The translations under genes and the position numbers were made by a program. Shown here in pieces: positions 26,881 through 36,936 of a stretch of DNA of 64,000 bases; position 1 is the stretch's first letter; every line of letters begins with the position of its first letter. The notes below the pieces were generated by a model. That model did not search any database. It was not told where the DNA came from and was given only the letters and a program-made list of their open reading frames with translations. The stretch is taken from positions 372,001 through 436,000 of the forward strand of contig NZ_JAQZAJ010000002.1 of NCBI RefSeq assembly GCF_028737195.1, written 5' to 3'. The DNA comes from Pseudovibrio exalbescens. Its GTDB lineage: Bacteria > Pseudomonadota > Alphaproteobacteria > Rhizobiales > Stappiaceae.

Positions 26881-28464
26881 ATGCTCAAATCCATTCTGCC
26901 GTTTTTCCGTCTGGTCATTGCAGGCTTCGTCATGGCGCGCGAAGGGGTGTTCGGCCTCGCATCGCTGCCAGACACGCCGCCCGCCGCGCGTCTTGCACTT
27001 CGCATCATTCGTCTCGTCGAGCGGCGCGGCGTTCAGAAGAAGGACGCAGCGGCCCGCCTGACAGACGCGCTGAACCGCCTTGGGCCCTCTTACATCAAGC
27101 TCGGCCAGTTTCTCGCGACCCGGCCGGATGTGGTGGGTCGTGAGGCGGCAAAGGAGCTGTCTTCGCTCCAAGACAATGTGCCTGCTTTCGACACCAATCA
27201 CGCGCGCGCCACCATCGAAGACCAGTTCGGCGTGAAGGTCGAAGAACTCTTTGAGGAATTTGGCGAACCGATCGCTGCAGCGTCCATCGCGCAGGTTCAC
27301 ACGGCGCAAATTCGCACGCCCTCCGGGGAGCTTGAGAAGGTCGCCGTCAAGGTGCTGCGCCCGGGCGTTGAGCGCCGCTTCCAGCGCGATCTTCAAAGCT
27401 TTTATTTGGCGGCTAATTTTGTCGAGCGCTTTGTGCCTGCCAGCCGCCGCCTGCGCCCGCTTGCCGTGGTCGACACACTGGCCCGCAGCGTCGCGGTCGA
27501 GATGGACTTCCGCATGGAAGCCGCCGCGCTCTCCGAGATGGCTGAGAACATCAAGGAAGATCCGAACTTCAAGGTGCCTCAGGTCAACTGGCCCCGCACG
27601 TCCCGCTCCATTCTCACCATGGAATGGATCGACGGCATCAAGCTGACCAATCTGGAAGCGGTTGAAAACTCAGGTCACAACCTGCCAGAGCTTGGCAACC
27701 ACGTCATTCAGAGCTTCTTGCGTCACGCACTGCGCGACGGCTTCTTCCACGCCGACATGCATCAGGGCAATCTGTTCGTTCAGGACAACGGCACCCTCGT
27801 TGCCGTGGACCTAGGCATTACCGGGCGGCTCGATGTGGCCGAGCGCCGCTTCCTTGCCGAAATTCTCTATGGTTTCATCACCCGCGACTACCGCCGTGTT
27901 GCCGAGGTTCATTTCGAAGCAGGGTATGTCCCGTCAAATCAGGATGTGGATGTGTTCGCGCAGGCGATCCGCGCCATCGGTGAGCCCATTCACGGGCACG
28001 ACGCCAGTGAAATCTCCATGGCGCGTCTGCTCACACAGCTGTTCGAAGTGACTGAGCTGTTCGACATGCACACCCAGCCTCAGCTGATCATGCTGCAAAA
28101 GAACATGGTCGTGGTGGAAGGCGTGGCCCGCACGCTGAACCCGCATCTGGACATGTGGCGCACGGCAGACCCGGTGGTGCGCACCTGGATCCAGAGCAAC
28201 CTCGGACCCGGCGGCAAGATTTCAGACCTGGCATCCAGCATTGGCGTGCTCAGCCGCATGGCGACCAGTCTGCCGATCCTTGCCGATCGCGCCGCGCGCC
28301 TCTCTGGAGATCTGGAGTCCATGGCCCATCACGGCCTGCGCTTTGACGAAAAGACCGCAGAGGCCATCGGCAAGGCAGAGGCGCGTCACAGCCGTTCCGG
28401 GCGCTGGGCGCTCTGGGTCATCGCGGCATCTCTGGCCGCACTGGCGTACTCGCAGATCGTGTGA
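26881..28464 (+). CDS. ubiB: ubiquinone biosynthesis regulatory kinase/ATPase UbiB
   Basis: A 527-residue ABC1/ADCK-family protein. It has the KxGQ motif (SYIKLGQFLATRPD) near residue 72, the A-rich loop AAASIAQVH, VAVKVLRPGVE with the conserved lysine, HADMHQGNL and the metal-binding VDLGITGR. One or two C-terminal membrane helices (WALWVIAASLAALAY) anchor it. It supports ubiquinone synthesis, probably by extracting lipid intermediates from the membrane. Confidence 0.94.
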   Translation: MLKSILPFFRLVIAGFVMAREGVFGLASLPDTPPAARLALRIIRLVERRGVQKKDAAARLTDALNRLGPSYIKLGQFLATRPDVVGREAAKELSSLQDNVPAFDTNHARATIEDQFGVKVEELFEEFGEPIAAASIAQVHTAQIRTPSGELEKVAVKVLRPGVERRFQRDLQSFYLAANFVERFVPASRRLRPLAVVDTLARSVAVEMDFRMEAAALSEMAENIKEDPNFKVPQVNWPRTSRSILTMEWIDGIKLTNLEAVENSGHNLPELGNHVIQSFLRHALRDGFFHADMHQGNLFVQDNGTLVAVDLGITGRLDVAERRFLAEILYGFITRDYRRVAEVHFEAGYVPSNQDVDVFAQAIRAIGEPIHGHDASEISMARLLTQLFEVTELFDMHTQPQLIMLQKNMVVVEGVARTLNPHLDMWRTADPVVRTWIQSNLGPGGKISDLASSIGVLSRMATSLPILADRAARLSGDLESMAHHGLRFDEKTAEAIGKAEARHSRSGRWALWVIAASLAALAYSQIV

Positions 28465-28489
28465 GTCGGTCAAAAACCTATCTAAACTC

Positions 28490-28548
28490 AAGGCTGAGAT
28501 GGGAAGGGCAGCATTCTGCAGCGCTTCACCTGCTCAGCCTTTTGTTTG
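28490..28548 (+). terminator. Terminator after ubiB
   Basis: AAGGCTGAG and CTCAGCCTT form a perfect nine-base stem enclosing 34 bases with an inner hairpin (GCAG-CATT-CTGC). TTGTTTGTT follows. The remaining gap to the next gene holds an imperfect inverted repeat near 28674-28709 and no gene. Confidence 0.6.
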
Positions 28549-28743
28549 TTCAGAAAAAACAAAGCTCTCCCAGCGGTTTGTGCAGTGCGTGAACCTGTTT
28601 CATCCACTCCCCGACAATTTTAATTATGAATTGTAAGCGGGTTTAAAAAGCCGAAAACCTGATAGAACTGGTGTATTCATAAGTTGCCTTAGCGGAAGCA
28701 ATGTGAATAAACTATTCTGATAAGCGCTGCGTGGAGAGAGACA

Positions 28744-29409
28744 GTGTCAGACCACTCAGAATTGGGAACACGAGGAAGATTGTTGGACAGTGCGGAACGC
28801 CTGTTGGCCGAAAAGGGGCTGGCAAGCACATCCGTGCGCATGATCACGGAGCATGCGGGTGCCAACGTCGCTGCTGTAAATTATCATTTCGGCAGCAAGG
28901 AAGATCTTGTTCGTGCGGTCCTGAAACGTCGCCTCCGGGACATTGACGACATGCGCATCCAGCGCCTTGACGCATTGGAAGTGGGTGGTCGTAAGCCGTC
29001 GCAGGAAGAGGTCGTGCGTGCTTTTCTCGAGCCTCTCATCGTGCAGGGCATCTCAAGAGAGACGGGGCGTCTTGTGCCATTCGTGGTGTTGATCCGGCAG
29101 GTCTTGTCAGACCCTGAAGCTGGTCAGAAGATCATGAAGAGCTGGGAACCTTCCACCGTGATGGCCCGCACGTCGCAGGCCTTGGCCCGTGCTTTGGGCA
29201 CGGAAACACCGTCCGGGCCGCGGGCGCAACTTCTCATGATGCTCATGCATAGTGCAGCGCTTGAAGCGCTCTACGTCATCACCGGGGCTGGCAACATGCC
29301 CTACGAGCAGACCATGGACAGTGACGAGGTGGTCGAAAGCACCATTCGTTATGTCACCAGCGGTGTTGGTGCCTTCTTCCAGGAACAGGACGTGTTGGAA
29401 GACGCTTGA
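28744..29409 (+). CDS. TetR family transcriptional regulator
   Basis: A 221-residue regulator with a GTG start behind GAGAGA. The helix-turn-helix reads LLDSAERLLAEKGLASTSVRMI ... ANVAAVNYHFGSKEDLV, the standard TetR fold. The C-terminal ligand domain is not specific. It stands alone between the ubiE-ubiB operon and alkB (opposite strand), so its target is unclear. An imperfect repeat TATTCA..TGAATA upstream could be its operator. Confidence 0.88.
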   Translation: MSDHSELGTRGRLLDSAERLLAEKGLASTSVRMITEHAGANVAAVNYHFGSKEDLVRAVLKRRLRDIDDMRIQRLDALEVGGRKPSQEEVVRAFLEPLIVQGISRETGRLVPFVVLIRQVLSDPEAGQKIMKSWEPSTVMARTSQALARALGTETPSGPRAQLLMMLMHSAALEALYVITGAGNMPYEQTMDSDEVVESTIRYVTSGVGAFFQEQDVLEDA

Positions 29410-29467
29410 TTTCCTTTGAGAAAACGAGGCTATGGCGCTCCGGCGGTTTTCAACCGCATCGAAAAGC

Positions 29468-30091
29468 TCAGAACGGTGTCACCCGTCGCAGGGTTAAGTT
29501 GAGCCGGCCGCCGGCGCTAAGCAAGGGTGAGCTTCCCCACATCACTTTGGATATGCCGTGGTAGCACAGCCGCGCCGCGCCTCCGAACACGATCACGTCG
29601 CCAGAAGTCAGGGTGATGGATTGTGTCTTGCCACCTCGTGTGGTCTGGCCTACGCGAAAAAGCGCCGTGTCGCCGAGGCTCACGGAAACCACAGGTGCCT
29701 CAAAAGTGCTTTCATCCCTGTCTTGATGAAGGCCCATCTTGGCTCCTTCTCCGTAGAAGTTGACAAGGCATGCTTCCGGGGGCGCAAGGCACTCAGCCAC
29801 ATCTTCCCAAAGCTTCAGCATGATCTCCGGCATGGGCGGCCACGGCGCGCCCGTTGTCGGGTGTTCCCGCTGATAGCGGTAGCCGGTCCGGTCCGAAACC
29901 CAGCCGAGAGAGCCGCAATTGGTCATCTGCACTGAAAAAGGTGTCCCTGTGCGCGGCATCACGGGTTGATACAGCGGCGCTTGCTTCACAACATCCCGCA
30001 GCAGCGCCACCATAGCCCTTTGATCTGAAGCGTCAAAGTAGCCGGGGAAGTAGCGAAAGCCCTCTGGCAATGTGGTTGGCAGTTCAAGCAA
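29468..30091 (-). CDS. alkB: alpha-ketoglutarate-dependent DNA repair dioxygenase AlkB
   Basis: A 207-residue Fe(II)/2-oxoglutarate dioxygenase that demethylates 1-methyladenine and 3-methylcytosine. The iron motif H-x-D is in GLHQDRDES, the distal His in CYHGISK and the 2-oxoglutarate arginines in RLNLTLRRV. The start is a TTG (MLELPTTLPEG). It is convergent with the preceding tetR gene and divergent from the GltB-domain gene. No ada gene is adjacent. Confidence 0.93.
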   Translation of the reverse strand: MLELPTTLPEGFRYFPGYFDASDQRAMVALLRDVVKQAPLYQPVMPRTGTPFSVQMTNCGSLGWVSDRTGYRYQREHPTTGAPWPPMPEIMLKLWEDVAECLAPPEACLVNFYGEGAKMGLHQDRDESTFEAPVVSVSLGDTALFRVGQTTRGGKTQSITLTSGDVIVFGGAARLCYHGISKVMWGSSPLLSAGGRLNLTLRRVTPF

Positions 30092-30238
30092 AGCGGTGCC
30101 TCAAGTCCTTTCTCGCAAGGCCATTATAACGCGTAAAAGCTGCCTGATGAATGCAATTGCACCATTTGGCTTGCAACCTGCAACGCAAGGGGTGCTTAAT
30201 GGCCTCAGCCACTAGCCAGTAAAGAGGGTGTCCAGCAC

Positions 30239-31738
30239 ATGGATATGCTACCGCCGCTCATCATCACAATCCTGAATGTATTTGCCGCCTGCTTTGCGCT
30301 TCTGCTTGTGATTGTCGTGGGCACACTTGTGACCCTGTACATTCTGGACCGCCGTCAGCATGCCGATGCCATCCGCCACAACTTCCCCGTCGTTGGGCGT
30401 TTCCGTGGCCTCTTCACTTACTTGGGCGAGTTTTTCCGCCAGTACTTTTTCGCCATGGACCGGGAGGAAATGCCGTTCAATCGAGCGGAGCGGAATTGGG
30501 TCGACAATGCGTCCGAGGGGCGAGACAACACGCAGGCCTTCGGCTCCACAAAGAACCTTCGCGAGCCCGGCACCGCCATTTTTGTGAATACGCCCTTTGC
30601 CAAGCTCGAGCGCGAGTATTCAAATCCCGAAACCCTGCGTATCGGCCCCTATGTGGCTCAGCCCTATGACCCGCCGAGCTTTTTCAATATCTCTGGCATG
30701 AGCTATGGCGCATTGTCCCGTCCAGCCGTCCTTGCGCTCTCCAAAGGGGCCAAGCTTGCGGGTTGTTGGATGAACACGGGCGAAGGCGGTTTGTCCCCCT
30801 ACCATCTGGAGGGTGGCGCAGACATCGTCTTTCAAATCGGCACCGCGAAATACGGTGTTCGCACTTTGGAGGGCGAGCTTGACGAAGCGAAGCTGCGGCA
30901 GATCACCGAATACCCGCAGGTGAAGATGGTGGAGATCAAGCTCTCCCAAGGGGCCAAGCCGGGCAAGGGCGGCATGCTGCCCGCAGAAAAGGTCACCGCC
31001 GAGATAGCCAAGATCCGCGGCATTCCAGAAGGAACGCCGTCTTATTCGCCCAATCGGCATTTGGAAATCGGCAATGTGCCAGAGCTTCTCGATTTTATTG
31101 ATCGCGTGCGTGGCATTGCTGGAAAACCGGTCGGGATCAAGCTGGTGGTCGGCACAACGGAATGGCTCCATGACCTGTGCGCCGAGATCAACAAACGCGG
31201 CATCGAAACGGCACCGGACTTCATCACCATTGACTCCGCAGACGGTGGTACCGGCGCTGCGCCCATGCCCTTGATGGACAATGTAGGCCTCACCATTCGA
31301 GAATCGCTTCCCATCGTGGACGACATTCTGCGGCTTCACGGGTTGCGCGGGCGCACCAGGCTCATTGTGTCTGGCAAGCTGGTCACGCCTTCTGCGGTCG
31401 CTCTGGCGTTGTGCGGCGGGGCTGACTTCACGGTTTCAGCCCGCGGCTTCATGTTCGCGCTGGGGTGCATTCAGGCGCTCAAGTGTAACCGCAATACATG
31501 TCCCACTGGCATCACCACCCATAATCCAGCCTTGCAGGAGGGGCTGGATCCGTCAGACAAGAGCGTCCGCGTCGCGCGGTACTGCGAGTCCTTGCGCAAG
31601 GAAGTGGAGATGATTGCACATTCCTGCGGCGTCGATGATGCGCGCAGATTGTCGCGAGAACATGTGCGTGTGGTGCAGGCCAATGGCCTGTCCGTTCCTC
31701 TGGACACCTTATACCCCCATTCTCAAGTAGGAGTCTGA
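30239..31738 (+). CDS. membrane-anchored FMN-binding glutamate synthase-family protein
   Basis: A 499-residue protein. A single N-terminal membrane helix (LIITILNVFAACFALLLVIV..) precedes a GltB-type FMN domain with MSYGALSRPAVLALSKGA. The cysteine cluster GCIQALKCNRNTCPTGI matches the Fe-S site of glutamate synthase. The glutaminase domain and the GltB C-terminal domain are missing, so it is not a normal glutamate synthase. Related stand-alone proteins occur in many bacteria with unproven function. A terminator is not obvious after it. Confidence 0.88.
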   Translation: MDMLPPLIITILNVFAACFALLLVIVVGTLVTLYILDRRQHADAIRHNFPVVGRFRGLFTYLGEFFRQYFFAMDREEMPFNRAERNWVDNASEGRDNTQAFGSTKNLREPGTAIFVNTPFAKLEREYSNPETLRIGPYVAQPYDPPSFFNISGMSYGALSRPAVLALSKGAKLAGCWMNTGEGGLSPYHLEGGADIVFQIGTAKYGVRTLEGELDEAKLRQITEYPQVKMVEIKLSQGAKPGKGGMLPAEKVTAEIAKIRGIPEGTPSYSPNRHLEIGNVPELLDFIDRVRGIAGKPVGIKLVVGTTEWLHDLCAEINKRGIETAPDFITIDSADGGTGAAPMPLMDNVGLTIRESLPIVDDILRLHGLRGRTRLIVSGKLVTPSAVALALCGGADFTVSARGFMFALGCIQALKCNRNTCPTGITTHNPALQEGLDPSDKSVRVARYCESLRKEVEMIAHSCGVDDARRLSREHVRVVQANGLSVPLDTLYPHSQVGV

Positions 31739-31820
31739 TGCGTTTTCCAAAGAAAATGTGAATTACCTGAGGGTGGTAACGTTCACATAACGGATGAACC
31801 AGTTATATCCCGGTCCAGCA

Positions 31821-31849
31821 CTTGCGACGTAAAAAGACCCCTCTTATAT
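31821..31849 (+). promoter_or_regulatory. RpoH (sigma-32) heat-shock promoter of dnaK
   Basis: CTTG, an 18-base spacer, then CTTATAT match the alphaproteobacterial sigma-32 pattern CTTG-N17/18-CyTATnT at every specified position. The start point near 31857 leaves a leader of about 120 bases. No CIRCE-type repeat (HrcA site) is seen in the leader. Confidence 0.8.
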
Positions 31850-31978
31850 ACCCTGAGACGTTTCGATCTGTCAGATCGCGGGTCTAACTTTTGTAAGTGG
31901 GGACCGGCTGCCGCATGCAACGCAGCTTAGTCCGAACGCCTTATGGGTTCGGTCGGTCTGCCGAAAGGAGAGTAAAAT

Positions 31979-33898
31979 ATGGCAAAGGTCATTGGTATCG
32001 ACCTCGGCACGACAAATTCGTGCGTATCCGTAATGGACGGTAAGAACGCGAAGGTGATTGAGAACGCCGAAGGCGCGCGCACCACACCTTCCATGGTTGC
32101 ATTCACCGACGATGGTGAGCGCCTCGTGGGTCAACCAGCAAAGCGTCAGGCAGTTACAAACCCAACAGACACTCTGTTTGCGGTAAAGCGCCTCATCGGT
32201 CGTCGCTATGACGATCCGACAGTAGCTAAAGACAAGGACCTCGTACCTTACAAGATCGTCAAGGCCAATAACGGTGACGCTTGGGTCGAGGCAGAAGGCA
32301 AGGACTACTCCCCTTCCCAGGTATCTGCTTTCATTCTTCAGAAGATGAAGGAAACCGCAGAATCTTACCTCGGCGAAACGGTTGAGCAGGCTGTCATCAC
32401 CGTACCGGCATACTTCAATGATGCGCAGCGCCAGGCAACCAAGGATGCCGGCAAGATCGCGGGTCTGGAAGTGCTGCGTATCATCAACGAGCCAACCGCT
32501 GCGGCGCTGGCTTACGGCATGGACAAGGAAGACGGCAAGACCATCGCGGTTTATGACCTTGGTGGCGGTACGTTCGACGTGTCCATTCTGGAAATCGGCG
32601 ATGGCGTCTTCGAAGTGAAGTCCACCAACGGTGACACCTTCCTCGGTGGTGAAGACTTCGACATGCGTCTCGTTGACTATCTGGCCGAAGAATTCAAGAA
32701 AGAGCAGGGCATTGACCTCAAGCAAGACAAGCTGGCTCTGCAGCGTTTGAAGGAAGCCGCGGAAAAGGCCAAGATCGAGCTGTCCTCCGCTTCTCAGACC
32801 GAGATCAACCTGCCGTTCATCACCGCAGACCAGACAGGTCCAAAGCACCTGACTCTGAAGCTGACACGTGCCAAGTTCGAGCAGCTGGTGGATGACCTTG
32901 TTCAGCGCACCGTTGAGCCAATGAAGGCAGCCTTGAAAGACGCAGGTCTTGCAGCAGGTCAGATCGACGAGATCGTTCTCGTTGGTGGTATGACCCGTAT
33001 GCCTAAGGTTCAGGAAGTGGTGAAGAACTTCTTCGGCAAGGATCCGCACAAGGGCGTGAACCCGGACGAAGTTGTGGCCATGGGCGCTGCCATTCAGGCT
33101 GGTGTTCTGCAGGGCGACGTGAAGGACGTTCTTCTTCTCGACGTGACCCCGCTGTCCCTCGGCATTGAAACCCTCGGCGGCGTGTTCACCCGTCTGATTG
33201 ATCGGAACACAACCATTCCGACCAAGAAGAGCCAGGTGTTCTCCACCGCAGAAGACAACCAGACCGCTGTGACCATTCGTGTGTTCCAGGGTGAGCGCGA
33301 AATGGCTGCGGACAACAAGATCCTCGGCCAGTTCGATCTGGTCGGCATTCCGCCAGCACCGCGCGGCGTGCCACAGGTTGAAGTGACCTTCGACATCGAC
33401 GCCAACGGCATCGTGAACGTGTCCGCAAAGGACAAGGGCACCGGCAAGGAACAGCAGATCCGCATTCAGGCTTCTGGTGGTCTCTCCGATGCTGACATCG
33501 ATCAGATGGTCAAGGACGCTGAAGCTCACGCTGACGAAGACAAGAAGCGCAAGGAACTGGTCGAAGCCAAGAACCAGGGCGAAGCTCTGTACCACTCCAC
33601 CGAGAAGTCTCTCAAGGAGTATGGTGACAAGGTTTCTGCCGATGACAAGTCCGCAATCGAAAGCGCCCTTGCAGCTTTGAAGACTGCAATGGAAGGCGAA
33701 GACCTTGAGGACATTCAGGCCAAGACCCAGGCGCTGGCAGAAGTTTCCATGAAGCTCGGCGAAGCCATGTATCAGGCTTCTCAGGCTGAAGAGGAAGCTG
33801 CGAGCGAAGGCGACGACGGTGACGTCCAGAAGCCTGTAGACGATGTGGTTGACGCTGACTTCGAAGAAGTCAAGGACGACGACAAGAAGTCTAACTGA
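31979..33898 (+). CDS. dnaK: molecular chaperone DnaK (Hsp70)
   Basis: A 639-residue full-length Hsp70. The ATPase domain begins with [13 protein letters not shown] and has the linker [19 protein letters not shown] near residue 390. The peptide-binding domain and a helical lid with an acidic tail follow. GAAAGGAGAG lies before the ATG. It refolds proteins with DnaJ, encoded 415 bases downstream. The 33899-34313 gap carries a hairpin and no gene. Confidence 0.98.
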   Translation: MAKVIGIDLGTTNSCVSVMDGKNAKVIENAEGARTTPSMVAFTDDGERLVGQPAKRQAVTNPTDTLFAVKRLIGRRYDDPTVAKDKDLVPYKIVKANNGDAWVEAEGKDYSPSQVSAFILQKMKETAESYLGETVEQAVITVPAYFNDAQRQATKDAGKIAGLEVLRIINEPTAAALAYGMDKEDGKTIAVYDLGGGTFDVSILEIGDGVFEVKSTNGDTFLGGEDFDMRLVDYLAEEFKKEQGIDLKQDKLALQRLKEAAEKAKIELSSASQTEINLPFITADQTGPKHLTLKLTRAKFEQLVDDLVQRTVEPMKAALKDAGLAAGQIDEIVLVGGMTRMPKVQEVVKNFFGKDPHKGVNPDEVVAMGAAIQAGVLQGDVKDVLLLDVTPLSLGIETLGGVFTRLIDRNTTIPTKKSQVFSTAEDNQTAVTIRVFQGEREMAADNKILGQFDLVGIPPAPRGVPQVEVTFDIDANGIVNVSAKDKGTGKEQQIRIQASGGLSDADIDQMVKDAEAHADEDKKRKELVEAKNQGEALYHSTEKSLKEYGDKVSADDKSAIESALAALKTAMEGEDLEDIQAKTQALAEVSMKLGEAMYQASQAEEEAASEGDDGDVQKPVDDVVDADFEEVKDDDKKSN

Positions 33899-33909
33899 TA
33901 AAGACGAGC

Positions 33910-33940
33910 GCGCCCCGTTAGAGTTTCTCTGGCGGGGCGC
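33910..33940 (+). terminator. Long hairpin after dnaK without a U-tract
   Basis: GCGCCCCG pairs with CGGGGCGC. Two G-U pairs and AGAG/CTCT extend this to a 14-bp stem with a TTT loop. ATCCTATC follows rather than a T-run, so it may attenuate or stabilise the dnaK mRNA more than terminate it. Confidence 0.6.
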
Positions 33941-34313
33941 ATCCTATCAGGGCTTCTAGATGCGCCCTGAAGAATTACGAGTATGACTGTCTGGTTGGGT
34001 ATTGCCAGCGCGCAGGCACTCAGGTCATCTGGTTCATTCGGGAATGATGACCGCTTGAGGGGGCTTGCACTCGCATGGCGCGTTTGCCATATGCGTCCAA
34101 AGAGATGTGACCCAACGGGCGAAAGTTTAGTCCGTCACACAGCGGATACTTGAAGATTGACCGGGGCAGTTTCCCCGAAACCACGAGCAGTTATTGGCGC
34201 AGGCGGAATGCCGCCTGAAAATGCCGCAGTCGAACTGGGTGCAGACGTTTGGTTCGAGCTGGTTCTTGGTGTGTGTGCCAAACCCTGCTGCAGTGTTGGA
34301 GCGAAATTTAGAA

Positions 34314-35441
34314 ATGTCGAAACGGGACTACTATGAGGTGCTCGGCGTATCGCGGGAGGTAGACGAAAAGGCCCTCAAAAGCGCCTATCGCAAGCTGGCG
34401 ATGAAGTACCACCCCGATCGCAATCCGGGTGATGAAGAGGCTGAAGCCAAGTTCAAGGAAGTCAGCGAAGCCTACGACACCTTGAAAGACGCCCAGAAAC
34501 GCGCGGCCTACGATCGTTACGGCCATGCAGCGTTTGAAAATGGCGGCTTTGGTGGTGGCGCTGGCGCGCACGGCGCAGACTTCGCTTCTGCCATGTCGGA
34601 CATCTTCGACGAGTTCTTTGGCGGTGGCGGCGGACGTCGCGGCCCGGGCCGGGAGCGCGGCGCGGATCTGCGCTACAATCTCGACATCACGCTGGAAGAA
34701 GCTTACACGGGTAAGGAAGTCGAAATTGAGGTGCCAACCTCAATCACGTGCGACAACTGTTCCGGTTCGGGCGCAAAGCCCGGCACCCAGCCCAGCACCT
34801 GTACCACCTGCGGCGGCGTTGGCCGTGTGCGCGCGGCTCAGGGCTTCTTCACCATGGAACGCACCTGCCCAAGCTGTCAGGGGCGCGGTGAAATCATCAC
34901 CGATCCTTGTGAAAAGTGTGGCGGCACCGGGCGCACGACCCAGAACCGTACCCTGTCCGTGAACATCCCGGCGGGCATCGAAGACGGCACCCGCATCCGC
35001 CTTGGCGGTGAGGGAGAGGCAGGCCTGCGCGGCGGGCCGGCGGGGGATCTTTACATCTTCCTGTCCATCCGGCCCCATGAGTTCTTCCAGCGCGATGGCG
35101 CGGATATCTTCTGCCGCGTGCCGATTTCCATGACAACCGCAGCCCTCGGCGGCCAGTTTGAGGTGCCAAGCCTCGATGGCTCCACCGCGCGTGTGAAGGT
35201 GCCGGAAAGCACCCAGACGGGCAAACAGTTCCGTCTGCGCAGCAAGGGCATGCCGGTCATGCGCTCGCATCAGCATGGCGACATGTACATTCAGGTGGTG
35301 GTGGAAACCCCATCCAAGCTGACAAAGCGTCAGCGCGAGCTGCTGCAGGAGTTCGAAAGCGAGTCCTCAGGCGAGAACCATCCAGAGTCGACGGGCTTCT
35401 TTGCCCGCGCAAAGGAGTTCCTCGAAAATCTGAAGGGCTGA
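34314..35441 (+). CDS. dnaJ: co-chaperone DnaJ (Hsp40)
   Basis: A 375-residue type I DnaJ. The J-domain has [12 protein letters not shown] and the HPD motif in KYHPDRN. It is followed by a Gly-rich linker, four zinc-binding repeats ([32 protein letters not shown]) and the C-terminal substrate domain. The start is fixed by the conserved MSKRDYY; upstream in-frame codons are not part of the family. It stimulates the DnaK ATPase. Confidence 0.97.
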   Translation: MSKRDYYEVLGVSREVDEKALKSAYRKLAMKYHPDRNPGDEEAEAKFKEVSEAYDTLKDAQKRAAYDRYGHAAFENGGFGGGAGAHGADFASAMSDIFDEFFGGGGGRRGPGRERGADLRYNLDITLEEAYTGKEVEIEVPTSITCDNCSGSGAKPGTQPSTCTTCGGVGRVRAAQGFFTMERTCPSCQGRGEIITDPCEKCGGTGRTTQNRTLSVNIPAGIEDGTRIRLGGEGEAGLRGGPAGDLYIFLSIRPHEFFQRDGADIFCRVPISMTTAALGGQFEVPSLDGSTARVKVPESTQTGKQFRLRSKGMPVMRSHQHGDMYIQVVVETPSKLTKRQRELLQEFESESSGENHPESTGFFARAKEFLENLKG

Positions 35442-35495
35442 TCCGGCAGGGCTTGTAATATCTTACAGAATGATGAAAATCAGGCTGTTGTAGAT

Positions 35496-36116
35496 ATGGA
35501 GAGTTGCATGCTGAGCGAAACGAAAGGCCGGGCGAACAGTGCTCTGAAAAAGCTTCGCAAAGACATGCAATTCGTTCTGGAATGGGCAGGAAACCCGCTT
35601 CAGGTTGGGGCAGTGGCCCCTTCAAGCCCTTATCTCGGTCAGCGGATGGCAAGCTACATTCCGCCTTACTCAAGGAAACCCGTGCTGGAGCTTGGCCCCG
35701 GCACAGGGGCGGTCACAGCCGCTGTTCTCAAGAGCGGCATCGCCCCGACACGGCTGATCGCCTTGGAGTACAGTCCTGAATTTTGTGAGACGCTGCGGCA
35801 GAAGTTTGATGGCATTTCCGTTGTCCAGGGTGATGCCTACAACATCGCCGCCACCCTGCCGCAGTTGCCACAGGAGAGCCTTTCGGCCATCGTCTCCAGT
35901 TTGCCGCTCATGAACAAAGCCCCTCGTGCTCGCCTTGCATGTCTGCGCGCAGCGCTGGACTATCTGGAGCCGGGCGCACCGTTCATCCAGTTTTCGTATG
36001 CCCTGAAGCCGCCGGTCTCTGTCAAAGGCACGGAATTGACAGTGGAGCGGTCCAATTGGATCTTTAAAAACCTCCCGCCTGCTCGGGTCTGGGTCTATCG
36101 CCGTGCTGCCTTCTGA
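35496..36116 (+). CDS. pmtA: phosphatidylethanolamine N-methyltransferase, PmtA type
   Basis: A 206-residue SAM-dependent methyltransferase with the SAM loop VLELGPGTGAVTAAVL and the N-terminal segment VGAVAPSSPYLGQRMASY typical of bacterial PmtA. It converts phosphatidylethanolamine to phosphatidylcholine in up to three steps. Position directly behind dnaJ is common in alphaproteobacteria. An alternative ATG four codons later has an equal claim. The family also contains rRNA-methyltransferase-like relatives, so the substrate is inferred. Confidence 0.85.
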   Translation: MESCMLSETKGRANSALKKLRKDMQFVLEWAGNPLQVGAVAPSSPYLGQRMASYIPPYSRKPVLELGPGTGAVTAAVLKSGIAPTRLIALEYSPEFCETLRQKFDGISVVQGDAYNIAATLPQLPQESLSAIVSSLPLMNKAPRARLACLRAALDYLEPGAPFIQFSYALKPPVSVKGTELTVERSNWIFKNLPPARVWVYRRAAF

Positions 36117-36233
36117 GCACACAAGACCCGTCACGAACCGTGACGCCTGCACATGCGTGGAAGCTGCAATGACCAGATCTGGTCAGGGTCACCCTGGCAT
36201 GCCTTGCAATTCACTATTGAGGATACGGCTTTC

Positions 36234-36824
36234 ATGACTCCCAAGATTTTGGTGTTCTCCGGCTCCACCCGCTCCCAGTCCTACAACGCGCAACTGGCGG
36301 CGCTGGTTGCCAAACATGTGGCGCTCGAAGGCGCAGACGTGACCCTGCTCAACCTCTCTGATTACCCACTGCCCCTTTACGATGGTGACCTTGAAGAGGA
36401 GCAGGGGGTGCCGGAAAACGCGCTCAAGCTGAAACGGTTGATTGACCAGCATCATGGTGTCTTCATCGCCTCTCCAGAGTACAACTCCTCCATCTCCCCC
36501 CTTCTCAAGAACACACTGGACTGGATCAGCCGCGTGCGGGAAGACGGTGAAGAGCCTCTGGAGGTTTACACCAAGGCGATCTATGCCATCGGCGGCGCAA
36601 CGCCGGGGCTTCATGGCACCATGCGCGGCCTCATTCACCTGCGCACGATCATGGAAGTCTCGTTGGGCTGCTTGGTGCTGCCGGACATGATCACCGTGAA
36701 TTTCGCGGCTAAGGCATTTGATGAAAACGGGGAGCTGGCCAAGGAGCCAGCGCAGAACCGCCTTAATAAAATGGTGCAGCGTTTGGTAATGGAAGCGCGC
36801 AGCCGGACAATACGTAGTCACTGA
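36234..36824 (+). CDS. NADPH-dependent FMN reductase
   Basis: A 196-residue flavodoxin-fold reductase with the FMN phosphate loop FSGSTRSQSYN at the N-terminus and the flavin-ring segment SPEYNSSISPLLKNTLDW near residue 80. The start MTPKILVFSGS fits the family; the longer frame has no ribosome site. Such enzymes reduce FMN, quinones, chromate or azo dyes using NAD(P)H. No partner monooxygenase is adjacent. Confidence 0.88.
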   Translation: MTPKILVFSGSTRSQSYNAQLAALVAKHVALEGADVTLLNLSDYPLPLYDGDLEEEQGVPENALKLKRLIDQHHGVFIASPEYNSSISPLLKNTLDWISRVREDGEEPLEVYTKAIYAIGGATPGLHGTMRGLIHLRTIMEVSLGCLVLPDMITVNFAAKAFDENGELAKEPAQNRLNKMVQRLVMEARSRTIRSH

Positions 36825-36842
36825 CTAATTATTGCCAAGAAG

Positions 36843-36871
36843 TTGGCAAGCGCCAGATCACTGCATACATA
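36843..36871 (+). promoter_or_regulatory. Candidate sigma-70 promoter of hslVU
   Basis: TTGGCA at 36843-36848 is followed after 17 bases by TACATA. No match to the RpoH pattern was found here, although hslVU is a heat-shock operon in many bacteria. Confidence 0.35.
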
Positions 36872-36936
36872 TGAAAGCGGTGACTTGATAACTATTGAGA
36901 TTTAGAACTGCAAAACAGCAGTTTGGAGTGTATTTG

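Noticed and set aside
31871-33595. 574-codon minus-strand frame opposite dnaK
   Set aside because: Long antisense frames opposite dnaK are common because of its codon bias; some were once misread as NAD-GDH-like genes. No independent support here.
34050-34110. CTTG ... CCATATG as a second RpoH promoter before dnaJ
   Set aside because: The spacing is 19-20 bases and the -10 does not fit CyTATnT; chance match is likely.
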